This document shows positions 27,507 to 36,420 of a DNA stretch of 64,000 nucleotides, one piece after another. The stretch lies in assembly GCA_041398965.1 (NCBI GenBank), contig JAWKTT010000007.1, positions 119,239 to 183,238 on the forward strand. The letters are read 5' to 3'. How positions within the stretch are numbered: position 1 is the stretch's first letter; each line of letters starts with the position of its first letter. Origin of the DNA: JAWKTT01 sp041398965. GTDB lineage: Bacteria; Planctomycetota; Planctomycetia; Planctomycetales; Planctomycetaceae. The notes beneath the pieces are model-generated. The model was given only the letters and a program-made list of their open reading frames with translations. It searched no databases and was not told the DNA's origin. The position numbers and the translations under genes were made by a program.

Positions 27507-28004
27507 TCAGGTTGTCGGGGAGAGGATCGGCAGCACGCGAATGGGGCCATCGCAGTGTTTGCAAGCAACACCCCGATTGACGTATTTCTCGGCGACTCGA
27601 ATCTCCTGTTGGCAGTGGATGCAGTTCCCATAGACCGCGTACCGTTGTACCGCTGGGTTGGTCAGCGAGAAGTCGAAAGGAGCTGAGCAGAAGTTGCATT
27701 GGACCAGTTGCCCGAGAAACTTTCGACTGACGCGAAGTTCCTTTTCGCAGTTCGGACAACCGATGTACAAGCCACGCGGAGTCACCTCTTTGATCGTCGG
27801 TGAACTCTGAGCCGCCTTTGCGGAATCGGAGGGTGAATTGTCTCTCAGGTCGACGACTTCGGGCAACGAGATTAGTTCCGGTGCCGCGACCATCGGGATG
27901 TCGAGGTCAGAGTTCAACATCCGTCCGCACGTACGGCAGCGGACAACCTTCGGTGGGACATCATCACCACAGTCAGGGCACCTTCCACCCGGCCAAACCG
28001 CCAT
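27507..28004 (-). CDS. Triple zinc-ribbon protein
   Basis: 165 residues with three Cys4 zinc ribbons: CPDCGDDVPPKVVRCRTCG near the N-terminus, CPNCEKELRVSRKFLGQLVQCNFC at about 85-110, and CIHCQQEIRVAEKYVNRGVACKHC at about 128-152. The last two are of the MJ0042/zinc-ribbon_5 type that often binds RNA or protein. The linker 40-80 is Ser/Pro/Ala-rich and disordered. Role unknown; it lies upstream of miaA on the same strand, perhaps co-transcribed. ATG at 28004 is preferred over a GTG three codons earlier since AGGGG lies eight bases upstream of it. Confidence 0.75.
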   Translation of the reverse strand: MAVWPGGRCPDCGDDVPPKVVRCRTCGRMLNSDLDIPMVAAPELISLPEVVDLRDNSPSDSAKAAQSSPTIKEVTPRGLYIGCPNCEKELRVSRKFLGQLVQCNFCSAPFDFSLTNPAVQRYAVYGNCIHCQQEIRVAEKYVNRGVACKHCDGPIRVLPILSPTT

Positions 28005-28126
28005 CTTCCTCACCCCTGTTCAAACGCCATTCACGCATCGACGTCCAAAGTCTACTGTCAAAAAAAGAACATTGCGTGAATCACCCGAGTCACGTTGATG
28101 TCACGATTTCTACCGCTGATGAACCG

Positions 28127-29404
28127 CTATTCTGCCTTAGCTTTCAGACAGGCGAGCTTACTGAAGCTTCTCAGGTAGACCCGACCATTCGCGACGGCTG
28201 GCGTCGCGTACGAAGGATCACCGAGCGGACTCTGTCCAAGGAGTTCGAATTTGTTACTCGCAGCGATGACACTCACGACGCCATCTTCGGAAATTGCGAA
28301 CAGTCGACCGTCAATCAGTACCGGCGATCCGCTAAACTTTCCACCAACTCGCTCGGTCCAGACTTCGCTGCCTGTTGCCACTTCCATGCACCGCACCACA
28401 CCGTCATCATTCCAGAGGAAGAGGTAGTCGCCGACAACGATTGGCGTCGGCACATACGGGAGCCCCTTCGTCAGGGTGTACTTGATGTTCTTGGCCGAGA
28501 CGTCGCCGCTGCCGTTGGGGTCGACAGCGACCAACATTGTTCCCTTGCCACCTGCTCCACAAACTGCCAGGACGACTCCGTTTCCATGAACGGGTGATGC
28601 GACGGTTCTCATGGGAAGCTGCCCCGATGTCCACAATTCCCGACCGTCAGCCAAGTCATGTCCAGTCAGTCCGAGGTTGCCACACAGGCAGATCAACTGC
28701 GGCGACTTCCCTTCCTGTTCGAGGACGAACGGCGTGGCATAGCTCGCCCGGCGGAATGCTCGTTCCGTTTTCCAAACTTGTTCGCCCGTCTTACGATTCA
28801 GCGCCACGAGAGAACTTGGCCCCTTCTGGTCGTTCGAGACGATCAGTAGTTCGCCATGAATAATCGGTGAGACTCCCTGGCCGTGCTCGCTGGTGAATGG
28901 TCCCAGATCGACGTTCCATACTTTCTCACCCGAGTGAGTATACGCCGAAACGACATAGTGACTTTCGTCGGCGGTCGAACAGTAAACTCGTTCGTCATCG
29001 ACAGCCGGGGTCCCCGAGCCGTAGCTGTTCTTTAGATGCAGGTGATTCGCGTCTAGCTTCAGTGGGTCGGACCAGAGTCGTTCACCGGTAAACGAATTGA
29101 AGCAATACAAAGTTCGAATGCCGTCTTCCTGTCCAGACATGACGAACAATTTGTCCTTCCAGACGACCGGTGAAGAGTGTCCCTTTCCGGGAATCTCGAC
29201 GACCCATTCGTAGTCCTTATCGGACCATTTTGACGGCACTCCCTTCAGGTCGCTGCGGGCCTCGCCGTTATGGCCACGGAATCGGGGCCAGGTCTCGGCG
29301 TCGCCTCCCAATGAGATGCCCGACCCGAAAGTCCCCCCGATGGCCAGAGCCATGCACAATGGTGTCAGCCATCTGCCGAGTCGAAGCGTTTGTGAAAGGC
29401 TCAT
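28127..29404 (-). CDS. Secreted PQQ-like beta-propeller protein (BamB-like)
   Basis: 425 residues with a signal segment (WLTPLCMALAIGGTFGSGISLGG). The mature protein begins AETWPRFRGHNGEARSDLKGVPSKW, the usual start of planctomycete PQQ-like/outer-membrane-biogenesis beta-propellers, and has about seven to eight blades with repeated GERLW, GEKVW, GEQVW, GRELW and GSEVW motifs. No PQQ-binding or catalytic residues of quinoprotein dehydrogenases are recognised, so binding or scaffolding is more likely. Start at 29404 is supported by AGGGAA six bases upstream. Divergent from moaA. Confidence 0.85.
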   Translation of the reverse strand: MSLSQTLRLGRWLTPLCMALAIGGTFGSGISLGGDAETWPRFRGHNGEARSDLKGVPSKWSDKDYEWVVEIPGKGHSSPVVWKDKLFVMSGQEDGIRTLYCFNSFTGERLWSDPLKLDANHLHLKNSYGSGTPAVDDERVYCSTADESHYVVSAYTHSGEKVWNVDLGPFTSEHGQGVSPIIHGELLIVSNDQKGPSSLVALNRKTGEQVWKTERAFRRASYATPFVLEQEGKSPQLICLCGNLGLTGHDLADGRELWTSGQLPMRTVASPVHGNGVVLAVCGAGGKGTMLVAVDPNGSGDVSAKNIKYTLTKGLPYVPTPIVVGDYLFLWNDDGVVRCMEVATGSEVWTERVGGKFSGSPVLIDGRLFAISEDGVVSVIAASNKFELLGQSPLGDPSYATPAVANGRVYLRSFSKLACLKAKAE

Positions 29405-29748
29405 TGCGGATTCCCTGAGAGGTCGAGAAAAGGTCACTGCATCATGAAGTTGCAGCGTAGTGAGAAGGACATTCCGTGGTTTATCGTACAAGGTCACCAG
29501 AGTGCAGAAAAGGCATCAAGAGAAAGGAATGTGTGGTGAAAAAGTTGATTCATTCGGCTCTTGGACGATGTTGATCGCCGAGTTATGCTGTCGGAAGACT
29601 GGGCAACTTCGTTACTTTACCATCATCAGTGTTATGATGCCGTGCCGCCCCCAACTTTCCAAGGTGGGGATTTGCTGTCAGATGGAATGCTGATTTGCTC
29701 TTTGTTGCCGACAACTTTTTGCAGACACCTCTTCGGGAAGCACTTGCG
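29405..29748. other. Divergent region upstream of moaA
   Basis: About 345 bases that must contain both divergent promoters. A CCCCAACTT/AAGGTGGGG hairpin lies about 90 bases before moaA. I do not recognise a molybdenum-cofactor riboswitch. Confidence 0.5.
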
Positions 29749-30750
29749 ATGGACAGTCGAGAACCTTTCGTCGACTCGTTCGGCCGACTGCACAATAACT
29801 TGCGAATCAGCGTTACAGATCGCTGCAATATTCGTTGTTTCTACTGCATGCCTGCCGAGAACGTGCAATTCATGCCGCGGCAGGAGTTGCTTACCTACGA
29901 GGAGATCGAAAAGTTTGTGAGGGCGGTCGTCCCTTGTGGCGTCCACAAGATTCGTCTGACGGGTGGCGAACCGTTGGTCAGGCAGGATCTGCATCGACTC
30001 GTCTCCCGGCTCTCGCAGATCGAGGGGGTCACCGACATCGGCCTCACAACGAACGGCATTCTCCTCGAAGAACAGGCTGAAGGGCTGTACGCCGCCGGAC
30101 TGCGAAGATTGAACGTCAGTCTGGATGCACTTGACCCCGTCAAGTTTCGCGAGATCACACGTCGTGATGGCTACGAACGTGTTCTCGCCGGGATCGAACA
30201 GGCTCGCAAAGTCGGATTCGATCCCATCAAGGTCAATGCCGTGTCAATCCGGGGGATGACGGAGTCTGAGGTCGTTCCGTTCGGAGAGTTCGCCCGCGAG
30301 ACAGGTTGCGAAGTGCGATTCATCGAGTACATGCCCCTTGATGCCGATGCCGCTTGGGAACGAGAAAAGGTTCTGTTTGCCCACGAGATTCTCGACGTCT
30401 TAGCTCGCGAGATCATGCCGTTGGAGCCGACCGGCATGCAGCACCCCTCCTCCCCGGCGACTGACTTTCAGTTTGCAGACGGAATCGGTCGCATCGGATT
30501 CATTGCGTCGGTCTCTCAACCCTTTTGCATGAGTTGCAACCGCTTCCGACTGACAGCCGACGGCAAGATCCGCAACTGCCTGTTTAGCCTGGAAGAAACC
30601 GACATCCGGGGACTTATCCGCGACGGAAAGAGCGATGCGGAGATCGTCGCGGCGGTCCGTCGATCGATTGGCGATAAGAAAGAGGGGCACGAAATCAACA
30701 CGGCTCGCTTCATCCAACCTGACCGGCCAATGTACTCGATCGGTGGATAA
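29749..30750 (+). CDS. moaA: GTP 3',8-cyclase MoaA
   Basis: 333 residues of the radical-SAM enzyme that starts molybdopterin synthesis by converting GTP to 3',8-cyclo-H2GTP. Radical-SAM cluster cysteines C26, C30 and C33 are in DRCNIRCFYCMP; the SAM-binding GGEPL and GLTTNG motifs follow; the second cluster is in CMSCNRFRLTADGKIRNC. It ends in GG as required for the mature protein. The ATG at 29749 has GGGAAG nine bases upstream and replaces a longer frame. A small gene follows after 82 bases. Confidence 0.95.
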   Translation: MDSREPFVDSFGRLHNNLRISVTDRCNIRCFYCMPAENVQFMPRQELLTYEEIEKFVRAVVPCGVHKIRLTGGEPLVRQDLHRLVSRLSQIEGVTDIGLTTNGILLEEQAEGLYAAGLRRLNVSLDALDPVKFREITRRDGYERVLAGIEQARKVGFDPIKVNAVSIRGMTESEVVPFGEFARETGCEVRFIEYMPLDADAAWEREKVLFAHEILDVLAREIMPLEPTGMQHPSSPATDFQFADGIGRIGFIASVSQPFCMSCNRFRLTADGKIRNCLFSLEETDIRGLIRDGKSDAEIVAAVRRSIGDKKEGHEINTARFIQPDRPMYSIGG

Positions 30751-30832
30751 AACGTTCGTGCCACGACTGCGCCACGATTCGATTCCGACATCCTCGACCC
30801 GCACACACTTCTGTTGCAACAGGCTCTCGAAC

Positions 30833-31201
30833 ATGAACTGGCTCAAACATGCCTTTGGGATGGAACCGGAGGGAGCGGCAACTCCGACAGCCGAACAGCA
30901 AGTGGTCATCGAAAAGTTGGCGGCCGAAGTGGTCCGACGACGGATGACGACCCCGGCCTTGGCGTTCCTCGAGATGTCCCGTCCGCTCAGTTTTCTCGGT
31001 TCACAGGCTCTGCACTTCTTTGCCCCGATACTTTCGGCTCTCACCGTTAGCGATGGGCATCGACACTTCGCCGAGTTCATGGAACGTCGCGGAGCCATCG
31101 ACACTCTCTGTCGCGAGATCGAACGGCAAGAACAACTCGCCGAGTCAAAGGAACTACCAGGCAGAGAAGGCAGCGAGTCACCCGAGGGCTCACGTTTGTA
31201 G
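30833..31201 (+). CDS. Small conserved-type protein downstream of moaA
   Basis: 122 residues. It has an amphipathic N-terminal helix (TPTAEQQVVIEKLAAEVVRRRMTTPALAFLE), a hydrophobic central part (RPLSFLGSQALHFFAPILSALTV) and a charged C-terminal helix (FMERRGAIDTLCREIERQEQLAE). The pattern of a RRRxTxPAxxxLE...RPLxFxGSQxLHFFAP protein is one I associate with uncharacterised bacterial proteins; no function is known to me. ATG at 30833 begins the recognisable protein; upstream in-frame codons overlap moaA. The stop codon TAG belongs to the GTAG head of the repeat that follows. Confidence 0.65.
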   Translation: MNWLKHAFGMEPEGAATPTAEQQVVIEKLAAEVVRRRMTTPALAFLEMSRPLSFLGSQALHFFAPILSALTVSDGHRHFAEFMERRGAIDTLCREIERQEQLAESKELPGREGSESPEGSRL

Positions 31202-31392
31202 CCGAGTTGCTCCGCAACTCGGCAATTCGCAGGTCAAGACTCTGTAACATTTTCGACAATGCAATTTCGCTTCACAGAATACGAAAACCCAGAGCGACTC
31301 TGCTTCGCATCGCGATCCGCGCTTTAAATTCTGAAGGTCGGATATGGAGTGGGGTCGCGTTGGATAGCCGAGTTGCGGAGCAACTCGGCTAC
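31198..31392 (+). repeat. Inverted pair of GTAG-headed REP-like hairpins
   Basis: The left hairpin (31198-31223) is GTAG followed by a stem of GCCGAGTTGC over TCC. The right one (31366-31392) is the same sequence on the minus strand, with GTAG at 31392-31389. About 140 bases lie between. A four-base GTAG head followed by a hairpin is the classical REP layout. The pair fills a gap between converging genes and the first GTAG ends the upstream gene. Confidence 0.85.
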
Positions 31393-31450
31393 GGGAAGTG
31401 ACGATGATCTCGGGGTGACGGTCGGTCGCCGGAGGGATCGTCCGCTTTCG

Positions 31451-32320
31451 TCAGAGATGGCTGACCCAGAGGTCGGCGGCGGCGACCAGCAGCAGGCCGA
31501 TGCTGATGATTGCATTCACTCGAAAGAACGCCACGTTGACCCGCGACAGATCGTCGGGCTTTACCAGTGAATGTTCGTAGATCAACAGCACCGCAACGAC
31601 GATGACGCCGGCCAGAAAGATCGGCCCGAAGCCGCTCACCCACCAGAACCCGACCAGTGCCAGTACGGTGAGGAAATGGCTCACCATCGCCAGTTGCAGC
31701 GATCGTCGAACGCCCCATCGAGACGGCATGCTGAATAACGACTTCTGCTGATCGAAGTCTGCATCCTGACAAGCATATAGAATGTCAAACCCTCCAACCC
31801 AGAAGAAGACGACTGCCCCCAACAGCACGGGGGGCCAGTCGAGTGTGCCGCGAATGGCGATCCAAGCGGCCATCGGCGACAGCATCAGGGCGGCACTCAA
31901 CCAGTAGTGACAAAAGCTCGTGAACCGTTTGGCGAACGAGTATCCCAGCAGTACCAGCAGCACCGGAACCGAAAGTATCAATGGCCACCGATTGGGAAGA
32001 AAGATCGCCGTCGAAGCGATAAACCCTGCGCTGCAAAAAAGTGTGAAGAAGGTCACGACCGGGACACTCAACGTCCCCGCAGGAAGATGCCTAGAAGCAG
32101 TGCGAGGATTCTCGGCATCGATACGACGGTCGACGAGACGATTAAACGCCATCGCTGCCGAACGCGCGAAGACCATGCAAAGCAATAGCCCCAGCAGATG
32201 CAGACCCTGAAACGGCGTCTCGGACCATGCCAACAACGCCGCCAGCAATGCGAAGGGGAGCGCAAAGACCGTATGACTAAATCGGACCAGTTCCAACAGC
32301 TTTCGCAGCAGTTCCATCAT
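31451..32320 (-). CDS. UbiA-family prenyltransferase (MqnP/UbiA-like)
   Basis: 289 residues with about eight to nine transmembrane helices. The first Asp-rich motif is NRLVDRRIDAENPRT (about 60-74), the second is YACQDADFDQQ (about 182-192), both needed for Mg-dependent binding of a polyprenyl diphosphate. The enzyme attaches the prenyl tail to an aromatic head group. The DRRIDAxNPRT form is typical of the group containing UbiA and the futalosine-pathway enzyme MqnP; planctomycetes usually make menaquinone, so MqnP is likely but not proven. There are two possible ATGs (32320 and 32317). Minus-strand neighbours DJ-1-like and cutA lie upstream. Confidence 0.88.
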   Translation of the reverse strand: MMELLRKLLELVRFSHTVFALPFALLAALLAWSETPFQGLHLLGLLLCMVFARSAAMAFNRLVDRRIDAENPRTASRHLPAGTLSVPVVTFFTLFCSAGFIASTAIFLPNRWPLILSVPVLLVLLGYSFAKRFTSFCHYWLSAALMLSPMAAWIAIRGTLDWPPVLLGAVVFFWVGGFDILYACQDADFDQQKSLFSMPSRWGVRRSLQLAMVSHFLTVLALVGFWWVSGFGPIFLAGVIVVAVLLIYEHSLVKPDDLSRVNVAFFRVNAIISIGLLLVAAADLWVSHL

Positions 32321-32497
32321 CGTGGCCGTTTGAAGATTTCCAGTGTTGTCGTGTGTCGTGACGCTGCTGAGCGATGTCGTATGTCAGACACCCTGACCCG
32401 GAAGAACGGATCACCATGTCCGCTGAAAGCCTTGGGAAGCAACAGACATGGATGTCCCTCGCACGAATATCGACGATGTGACGAAATCGTCCAGTCT

Positions 32498-33067
32498 TTA
32501 ACCGCGATCACGGGCCTCTTCTAACAGGCGAATCCAAGGGCCGATGTAGTGGCCGTTGTCGTGGAAGGTGCGACCGCTGACGAGATTTCCATCGATGACA
32601 CAGGGGGCATCGACAAAGATTCCGCCGCAGACTTCTAAGTCGAACTTGCACTTGGGGACAGTCGCCATCTTGCGCCCCCGCACACAGTCGGCATACGCCG
32701 GAATCTCGACCCCATGACAGACACTGGCAATCGGCTTCCCCGCATCAAAGAAGTGCTTCGTAATCTTCACGAGGTCGGCATCGTAACGAATGTACTCGGG
32801 GGCTCGTCCACCGGAGAAGAGTATCCCTGCGTACTCTTCCGGCTTGACGTCGGCAAAGGCGATATCGGCATCCAGGGTGTATCCTTCCCATTCGCGGGTA
32901 ATCGTCCAGCCCGGCTTCACTTCGTGCAACACCATCTGATACTTCCGCTGCTCGGGAGCCGTTACGACGGGCTGAAACCCTGCCTCTTGAAGTCGATAAA
33001 AAGGATACATCGTATCCAGCGTCTCGGCGGCATCACCGATGACGATTAAAACTCGATCCGAAGCCAT
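32498..33067 (-). CDS. DJ-1/PfpI-family protein
   Basis: 189 residues of the class I glutamine amidotransferase-like fold. The conserved nucleophile Cys is in SVCHGVEIPA (about residue 118), supported by the acidic residue in the GDAAETLDTMYP segment near the N-terminus and by the SGGRAPEYIRYD loop. Members act as proteases, glyoxalase III or stress deglycases; the specific activity here is unknown. ATG at 33067 is preferred because GGGAG lies five bases upstream; a GTG two codons earlier would lie within that region. Confidence 0.85.
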   Translation of the reverse strand: MASDRVLIVIGDAAETLDTMYPFYRLQEAGFQPVVTAPEQRKYQMVLHEVKPGWTITREWEGYTLDADIAFADVKPEEYAGILFSGGRAPEYIRYDADLVKITKHFFDAGKPIASVCHGVEIPAYADCVRGRKMATVPKCKFDLEVCGGIFVDAPCVIDGNLVSGRTFHDNGHYIGPWIRLLEEARDRG

Positions 33068-33211
33068 GAACACTCCCTTAACATCAACGGGGACAACCCT
33101 CAGGACTGACGACGATTCACTCAGACAAACATCGACACAGGCACGACGCAGGTGATTTTCTCTGCGCGATGCATTGTCGCTGACGGATGGTCGTCGATTC
33201 TGGCCTCAATT

Positions 33212-33559
33212 TCAAACTCTCGGACTTTCCGAGGTGACCTGTCGCAACCAATCTGCGTAGCCGGGGGCGATGTCGGCGACGGGCCAAACGGAGACACCAG
33301 GTGTGTCGTAGGGATGCAATTCAATCACGCGCTGCATCAACGCCGGGACCAAAGACGTGCGGGTCTTCAAGAGAAGCACAACCTCGGCATCGGTTTGCAC
33401 AGTTCCCTCCCACCGATACACCGACGTTACGCCATCGATGATGTTGACGCAGCCCGCTAACTGTTCGTTGACCACTTGCCTGGCAAGGTCCAGTCCCGCC
33501 TCTCGATGGGGGAGTGTGGTGTAAAGGACAGAGAACTCGGAATCTGAAGCGACTGTCAT
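33212..33559 (-). CDS. cutA: CutA1 divalent-cation tolerance protein
   Basis: 115 residues of the small trimeric CutA1 ferredoxin-like fold: YTTLPHREAGLDLARQVVNEQLAGCVNII, then SVYRWEGTVQTDAEVVLLLKT and the YDTPGVSVWPV segment near the C-terminus, all in normal family order. Linked to copper and other metal tolerance in E. coli, but its function is not settled. It starts 10 bases after the stop codon of the upstream cyclase gene on the same strand, so it is probably co-transcribed and translationally coupled with it. Confidence 0.95.
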   Translation of the reverse strand: MTVASDSEFSVLYTTLPHREAGLDLARQVVNEQLAGCVNIIDGVTSVYRWEGTVQTDAEVVLLLKTRTSLVPALMQRVIELHPYDTPGVSVWPVADIAPGYADWLRQVTSESPRV

Positions 33560-33569
33560 GGATTTCGAC

Positions 33570-35372
33570 CTATTTGCTCGGCATGCGAATGATGCCGTCC
33601 CAGTTGGATGGGGCGCTGCGATTGTGTTGCACGATCCGCATCGTCAGGAAGTCTTGGGCTCGATCGGACGAAGGCATTGCGTGCAGGCATCGATACGCTT
33701 GCTCCCATCGCCCAGCAATAAAGTGGTCGACCCCTTCCTCATATCGTTTCAATTCCTCCAGAGTCAGCGCCCCTTCGGCTCCGACGGGGGGAAGGAGTTC
33801 CGCCACGGTGATCGGCGTTTCGGTTCCATAGGGAAGCAACCTCGCGAGCCGTCGTGTTCGCCCTTCGGTCTCGGAAAGCCGACTGCTGACGATGGCTGTC
33901 ATCGCTTCATCAAGCAAAATCGGGACATGCAGTTGTTTCGTGAGTCCTTCCAGACGACTCGCCAGATTGACGACCGGTCCGAAGACGGTCACCGTCACTC
34001 GGTCGCTCGTCCCAATCTTGCCGGCAACGGCTCGGCCATGGGCAATTCCAATCCCGACTTCAAAATCATACAAGGGATGTTGAGAGTCTGTCTTGAGAGC
34101 ATCGAACCGCTGTCGAATCCTCAACGCGGCTCGACAGGCATTCAGTGGTGACTCTTCCGACGCGAAGGGCCAGCCCCAGAACCCGAGAGTCGCATCACCC
34201 AGAAAATCACCAGTGACCCCTCCGTGATCGAGTATACACTGCGTCATCACCTCCAGCGCACCACTCACACGACCGAGCAATCCCTTCAGGTCGGCGGAGG
34301 ACTCTTCGGCTCGCTGACTGAAGCCACGCAAGTCGCAAAACAGCACCGTGACATCGCACTCGCGAGGTTCCAGCAATGATGTGTCTAGCTCGGCCCCGCC
34401 CGACGACCGTTCCAAAGCCGCAACGATGGGAGATGAGAGAAACTGTCGGAGCACCGAAAGGTTTCCCTGTAAATGTTGGACGTGCTGCACCGACCGAATC
34501 ATCGCCGCCACTAACTCGGCAAACTTCACGTCGGAATCGAGGTACGGTTCTCCTGATCGCTCCAGGCTTGGGCCAGTCCCCCTTTCGAGTCGACCGGCAA
34601 CGTAGATACCCCAGCGGCGATTCTCCTTAGCCGAGATTGGAGTGCAGAATGCCCAGTCGAGTTCCTGATTGACGGTGTAGTCGGCCCGTGTCGCTTCGCT
34701 GCCGCTCCAGACATGCAGAAGACTCATCTTGCGAACCAAAAGAGCTTCGCTGACCAATCGACTGCTCGGACGAAAGACCCCCTCTGTCTCTCGGCGTCGC
34801 TCCCATTGAGTGACAACGACATCGCCGTCTTCGCGACATTCGACGATCGCAACCGCATCCGCTTGCCGAATCCCCGCCAGCAAGACCTGAGCAAGGCCGG
34901 ACTCCAATTCGTCCTCCCCATGAGCCGCAGCAATCACCTGTGGCAGTCGACTGAGGACTTCGATCCGCCAGTCCGCGTCTCGAAAGCGGACTCGCTCCAA
35001 CTCCTGGTGACTGAAAGTCCGTTCTTCCAACTGCTGATGATTGCTGAGCGACGAGGAATCAGCGGTCGACTCATCGACGAGAAACATGGTCTCTCCAACA
35101 ACGAACCGCTCCCCTTGAGATAACGTGCGTCGATTGACCGCCTCTCCATCGACAAACAGCGGGTTGCCGACGCCAGGAAGCAATTCGACCGTCACCTGGA
35201 GATGATCGACCTTGAGCTTCGCATGGCGTTTCGAGAGGTATTTCTCCCAAGGAACAGGGAAGTCCGCCTCAGTGCTTCGCCCAAGAACATACTCTCCCCC
35301 GAAGTGAAGCTGCTGCCTCCATCGCTGCCGCGGATCAGGCCCCTGAGCAATCAGGTAGTACACACACGCCAT
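33570..35372 (-). CDS. FHA-GAF class III adenylate/guanylate cyclase
   Basis: About 600 residues. An FHA domain (about 20-100; GEYVLGRSTEADFPV...KRHAKLKV) for phosphothreonine binding, a GAF-like sensory domain (about 145-330) and a class III nucleotide cyclase domain (about 350-540). In the latter, VLFCDLRGFSQ has the first metal Asp, GDFLGDATLGFWG the second, and VFGPVVNLASRLEGL the transition-state segment, in which the usual Asp/Glu after FG is Pro. A C-terminal helical region (about 545-600) follows. Likely makes cAMP in response to kinase and ligand signals; the FHA domain suggests control by Ser/Thr kinases. Start uncertain: ATG at 35414 and GTG at 35441 are in frame. Confidence 0.85.
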   Translation of the reverse strand: MACVYYLIAQGPDPRQRWRQQLHFGGEYVLGRSTEADFPVPWEKYLSKRHAKLKVDHLQVTVELLPGVGNPLFVDGEAVNRRTLSQGERFVVGETMFLVDESTADSSSLSNHQQLEERTFSHQELERVRFRDADWRIEVLSRLPQVIAAAHGEDELESGLAQVLLAGIRQADAVAIVECREDGDVVVTQWERRRETEGVFRPSSRLVSEALLVRKMSLLHVWSGSEATRADYTVNQELDWAFCTPISAKENRRWGIYVAGRLERGTGPSLERSGEPYLDSDVKFAELVAAMIRSVQHVQHLQGNLSVLRQFLSSPIVAALERSSGGAELDTSLLEPRECDVTVLFCDLRGFSQRAEESSADLKGLLGRVSGALEVMTQCILDHGGVTGDFLGDATLGFWGWPFASEESPLNACRAALRIRQRFDALKTDSQHPLYDFEVGIGIAHGRAVAGKIGTSDRVTVTVFGPVVNLASRLEGLTKQLHVPILLDEAMTAIVSSRLSETEGRTRRLARLLPYGTETPITVAELLPPVGAEGALTLEELKRYEEGVDHFIAGRWEQAYRCLHAMPSSDRAQDFLTMRIVQHNRSAPSNWDGIIRMPSK

Positions 35373-36420
35373 CCTTGCTGGGGAAATGAAACCGAGCCGG
35401 GGGCGACCAGTCATTACGCAGCCGCTTTGTCGGGTACTCACTTCTGAAGTCTACTAAGGAAACCACGCCCCGGCTATCGAACAACGATCCCGGCCCGTAC
35501 CTTCGATCATTCCCGCCTCATGTCTTCGGTTACATCGGTGTTTATCTTCCCCATTCACTTTCCAGTCAGGCGGAAACACCAAGAACAGGGACCTTCAGGG
35601 CAGGGGGAGCAAACCGATTGAATTTCAGCAGGAACAGGAGAACCAGTCTCCCGATGGGGAGTTGATGATTTCTCGCAATCGGCGTCGAGGCTTGGTTAGC
35701 AGCCCGTTGACAAACGACCGTGGGTCAGATTTCTAATCTGACAAGAGCGTCTCGAACGCTTTTTTCCCGAGACATCAAACGGCACCATGGCAGGCCGGAA
35801 AGCCTGCCCCACGTTTTCAACAGGCTGATAGGCCAACTCGTTGGCGAAGGTCACCCCTGCACGCATTGAACCGGCGGGATCAAAGGGGCCAGACGAGCGA
35901 GCCTCCGTGCCCGTCGCAGTCTTGTACATTTCTCCTCCTACTGCTGAAGTTCAAACTCCTGCAACGTGTGGTCCACATGCTCACCGACTTTACCACGGTG
36001 GCCGTCTGTCATACTTGAACCGACCGCAACATCAGCAAACCTCGACATGAGCCAGGAAACACTTCGCACTCCCCAAACCCTTCACTAATCCCAAGCCTCA
36101 TGAATAATCCCGGCGAGAAAGCGTTTTTGAGTCCTTGCCCCTGCCGATTCACGACTGTGCCCTGCCTCGAAGTGTCGCATTCCTCACCCTGTGCCGAAAT
36201 CGGAGAACTCTCATAGACTGAGTTGGAAGGGGGCGGGGGACGGGATACACTTGCCTCTCTGGCTGACCACATGAAACGTCTTGTGTCGATCAGAATCCGA
36301 TCATGACCGTTCATCCTGACACAGCGCGGCCCTCCTTTGTTAGCGGGGGCATCCTGTTTTCGACGACGTGACGGAATATCCTCACACTTTCTAAACGCCC
36401 CTTTTCGGTGTTGGCGATCT
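35373..36420. other. Long intergenic region with a twin-hairpin repeat
   Basis: About 1050 bases between the cyclase gene and panD. Apart from the repeat at 35700-35827 I see no convincing gene; a minus-strand frame of 143 codons at 36009-36440 lacks protein-like composition. Confidence 0.55.
35700..35827 (-). repeat. Twin-hairpin REP-like repeat, copy 2
   Basis: Same family as 17899-18027, in the opposite orientation: on the minus strand CAGCCTGTTGAAAACGTGGGG, core GGTGCCGTTTGATGTCTCGG, and the right arm ATCTGACCCACGGTCG. A short frame inside it encodes the peptide VGQAFRPAMVPFDVSG, an artefact sometimes annotated as a small protein. Confidence 0.85.

Noticed and set aside
29405..29748. Molybdenum-cofactor riboswitch upstream of moaA
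   Set aside because: I looked for the conserved hairpin core but saw only an ordinary short hairpin.
35696..35929. 77-codon frame with VGQAFRPAMVPFDVSG
   Set aside because: It is the translation of a twin-hairpin repeat rather than a gene; copy 1 gives a similar peptide from non-coding DNA.
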